A stretch of DNA of 15,429 nt from Acidobacteriota bacterium (GTDB lineage: Bacteria > Actinomycetota > Acidimicrobiia > Acidimicrobiales > SHLQ01), in the NCBI GenBank assembly GCA_022562835.1, contig JADFOM010000026.1, positions 1-15,429 on the forward strand. The letters are read 5' to 3'. Positions 14,414 to 15,429 of this stretch are shown here, piece by piece. Each line of letters opens with the position of its first letter. The stretch's first letter is position 1. Under the pieces are notes generated by a model. The model did no database searches and was not told where the DNA came from. It worked only from the letters and a program-made list of their open reading frames with translations. Position numbers and translations under genes: made by a program.

Positions 14414-14527
14414 CTACCCCTGGACCTGTTTGTGTCGTGGGTTGGTGCAAATGACCCGCACTTTGCCGTGGCGGCGGATCACCTTGCAATTGTCACAAAT
14501 TTTCTTGACGCTGGGCCGAACCTTCAT
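14414..14527 (-). CDS. rpmJ: 50S ribosomal protein L36 (zinc-ribbon form)
   Basis: Reading the minus strand from the ATG at 14527 gives 37 residues ending at the TAG at 14414-14416: MKVRPSVKKICDNCKVIRRH and then GKVRVICTNPRHKQVQG. The length and sequence are those of L36. Cys11, Cys14, Cys27 and His32 form the zinc ribbon of the C+ type, which needs zinc, unlike the zinc-free paralogue some actinobacteria make under zinc starvation. It lies between infA (37-bp gap) and rpsM (4-bp gap), the conserved position. GAGGA lies about 14 bp upstream, a little far for a ribosome site. Confidence 0.96.
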   Translation of the reverse strand: MKVRPSVKKICDNCKVIRRHGKVRVICTNPRHKQVQG

Positions 14528-14564
14528 TCGTTACCGTCTTATCCTCGGCCGCCGCAGCGACGGA

Positions 14565-14783
14565 TCATTTGTATCGATAGGTAATACGACCACGTTGGAG
14601 GTCGTAGGGAGTCAGTTCCACCTGCACCTTGTCGCCGGGAAGAATGCGTATGTAGTGCATGCGCATCTTTCCACTCACGTGTGCCAGGATCTCGTGGCCA
14701 CTCTCGAGCACCACCCGGAAGCGAGCGTTGGGCAACGCTTCCTTCACCGTCGCATCCAGAGTGATGGGCTCTTCTCTTGCCAT
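14565..14783 (-). CDS. infA: translation initiation factor IF-1
   Basis: IF-1 blocks the ribosomal A site during initiation. The 72-residue product (MAREEPITLDATVKEALPNA, then FRVVLESGHEILAHVSGKMR, IRILPGDKVQVELTPYDL and GRITYRYK) is a single S1-like OB fold of the normal size. The ATG at 14783 is 11 bp after the adk stop; the ribosome site is weak (GAAGA). In many actinobacteria a methionine aminopeptidase gene (map) sits between adk and infA; it is absent here. Confidence 0.97.
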   Translation of the reverse strand: MAREEPITLDATVKEALPNARFRVVLESGHEILAHVSGKMRMHYIRILPGDKVQVELTPYDLQRGRITYRYK

Positions 14784-14794
14784 GGGGCGGGTCT

Positions 14795-15283
14795 TCAGCC
14801 GTCCTTGGATATCATCTCGATCAGGGTCTTCTGAACTTCCTCTGGCGGTCGATCCGCATCGACCTCCACCAACACTCCCTTCCCGCGATAGTACCCCAGC
14901 AGGGGTTCGGTCTGGGAGCCATAGACCGACAGCCGCTCGGCGACAGCCTCCGGCCGGTCGTCCGACCGTTGGGTGAGCTGTCCACCACAGAGGTCACAGG
15001 TGCCCTCCTGTCGTGGGGGCTTGAACACCGTGTTCCATATGGCGCCGCACGAGCCACATGTCCAGCGAGCAGTGAGCCGCCGGGTCAACACGGCTTCGGG
15101 TACCCGGAAGTAAACGACGTGGCTGAGCTCCCGGCCTGCGGCTTGAAGGCTCTGGTCGAGGGACTCAGCCTGCGGGAGTGTACGGGGGAAACCATCGAGG
15201 ATCCAGGCCTTGGCGGCGTCGGGCTGGCTGTTGTCGACCGAATGCGTCGAGGGCGGAAGGCCAGTGAGTGAGTCATGAGGCAC
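14795..15283 (-). CDS. adk: adenylate kinase, intact C-terminal two-thirds
   Basis: Adenylate kinase equilibrates ATP + AMP with 2 ADP. From about 15225 downstream the sequence is clearly Adk: QPDAAKAWILDGFPRTLPQ, HVVYFRVPEAVLTRRL, then a zinc-type lid with four cysteines (CGSCGAIW...CDLCGGQL), the block RSDDRPEAVAERLSVY and YYRGKGVLVEVDADRPPEEV. The open frame nominally begins at a GTG at 15283, but this is not a believable start: the P-loop and AMP-binding N-terminal part are missing from it, and the first 20 residues only loosely resemble the expected VPDxLT segment. The N-terminal part is recognisable, damaged, in another frame further upstream (15284-15413). The stop is 11 bp before infA. 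The gene is probably intact in the organism and corrupted here by indels near the end of the sequence. Confidence 0.9.
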   Translation of the reverse strand: MPHDSLTGLPPSTHSVDNSQPDAAKAWILDGFPRTLPQAESLDQSLQAAGRELSHVVYFRVPEAVLTRRLTARWTCGSCGAIWNTVFKPPRQEGTCDLCGGQLTQRSDDRPEAVAERLSVYGSQTEPLLGYYRGKGVLVEVDADRPPEEVQKTLIEMISKDG

Positions 15284-15413
15284 GCGCCTTTGGTGTGGCT
15301 GTCTGATTCAAGTTCTTCAGGATCTTCTCCGCCGTGAGACCGGCTCGTCCTAGCTCGGCCCGCCACCGGCTCACGAAGGGCGACCCGATCATTTTTTTTC
15401 GGAGACGCCGCAC
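15284..15413 (-). pseudogene. adk: corrupted 5' part of adk (frame-shifted, P-loop missing)
   Basis: A different minus frame, from a GTG at 15413, reads VRRLRKKMIGSPFVSRWRAE, then LGRAGLTAEKIL and LNQTATPKARAS, stopping at 15273-15275. It can be laid on the Adk N-terminus: IGSP with the following GxGKGT lost, SRWRAELG on the xRLAAELG helix, LTAEKIL on the ISTGDML site, and TP at the matching 19-residue distance. Homopolymers (A8 near 15393-15400, A5 near the edge) lie close by. I read this as low-quality sequence with several indels and miscalls rather than a second gene. The alignment is by eye and partial. Confidence 0.55.
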
Positions 15414-15429
15414 GCTCTTTTTATCTAAC

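Overview
The window looks like a chromosomal core-gene region of an actinobacterium, most likely class Acidimicrobiia. This is inferred from gene order (adk-infA-rpmJ-rpsM-rpsK-rpsD-rpoA-rplQ-truA-rplM-rpsI-glmM-glmS-acpS-nnr-alr), moderately high G+C, frequent GTG starts and tightly overlapping genes. Every gene I can support lies on the minus strand, so transcription runs from position 15429 towards 1. No rRNA, tRNA, CRISPR array, insertion sequence or phage gene was seen.

Region by region, in transcription order. 15413-11655: adenylate kinase (5' part badly corrupted), IF-1, L36, S13, S11, S4, RNA polymerase alpha and L17, the end of the S10-spc-alpha ribosomal supercluster. 11624-9881: truA, then the L13-S9 pair. 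9861-5005: glmM and a strikingly large glmS (1141 residues against about 600-620 for the family), two enzymes of UDP-GlcNAc synthesis. 4998-2183: acpS, nnr and alr, joined by 4-bp ATGA overlaps. 2018-402: a Tat-exported, probably lipid-anchored PhoD-type phosphatase. 173-1: the first 57 residues of a glyoxalase/VOC-fold protein that runs off the left edge. No stretch over 300 bp lacks a gene; the longest gaps are 174-401, 2019-2182 and 10726-10865.

Functionally the window joins translation and transcription machinery to cell-envelope precursor supply: amino sugar (glmS, glmM), D-alanine (alr), phosphopantetheinylation of acyl carrier protein (acpS) and repair of hydrated NAD(P)H (nnr).

Two points deserve attention. 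First, the GlmS homologue has about 125 extra residues between its catalytic Cys2 and the rest of the glutaminase domain. Its C-terminal tail motif is displaced from the second SIS domain, and about 195 unrecognised residues follow it. Second, three normally essential genes (alr, glmM, adk) each carry reading-frame breaks although both halves of each protein are recognisable. Sequence or assembly indels are the simplest explanation, and the last roughly 200 bases at the right end look especially unreliable.
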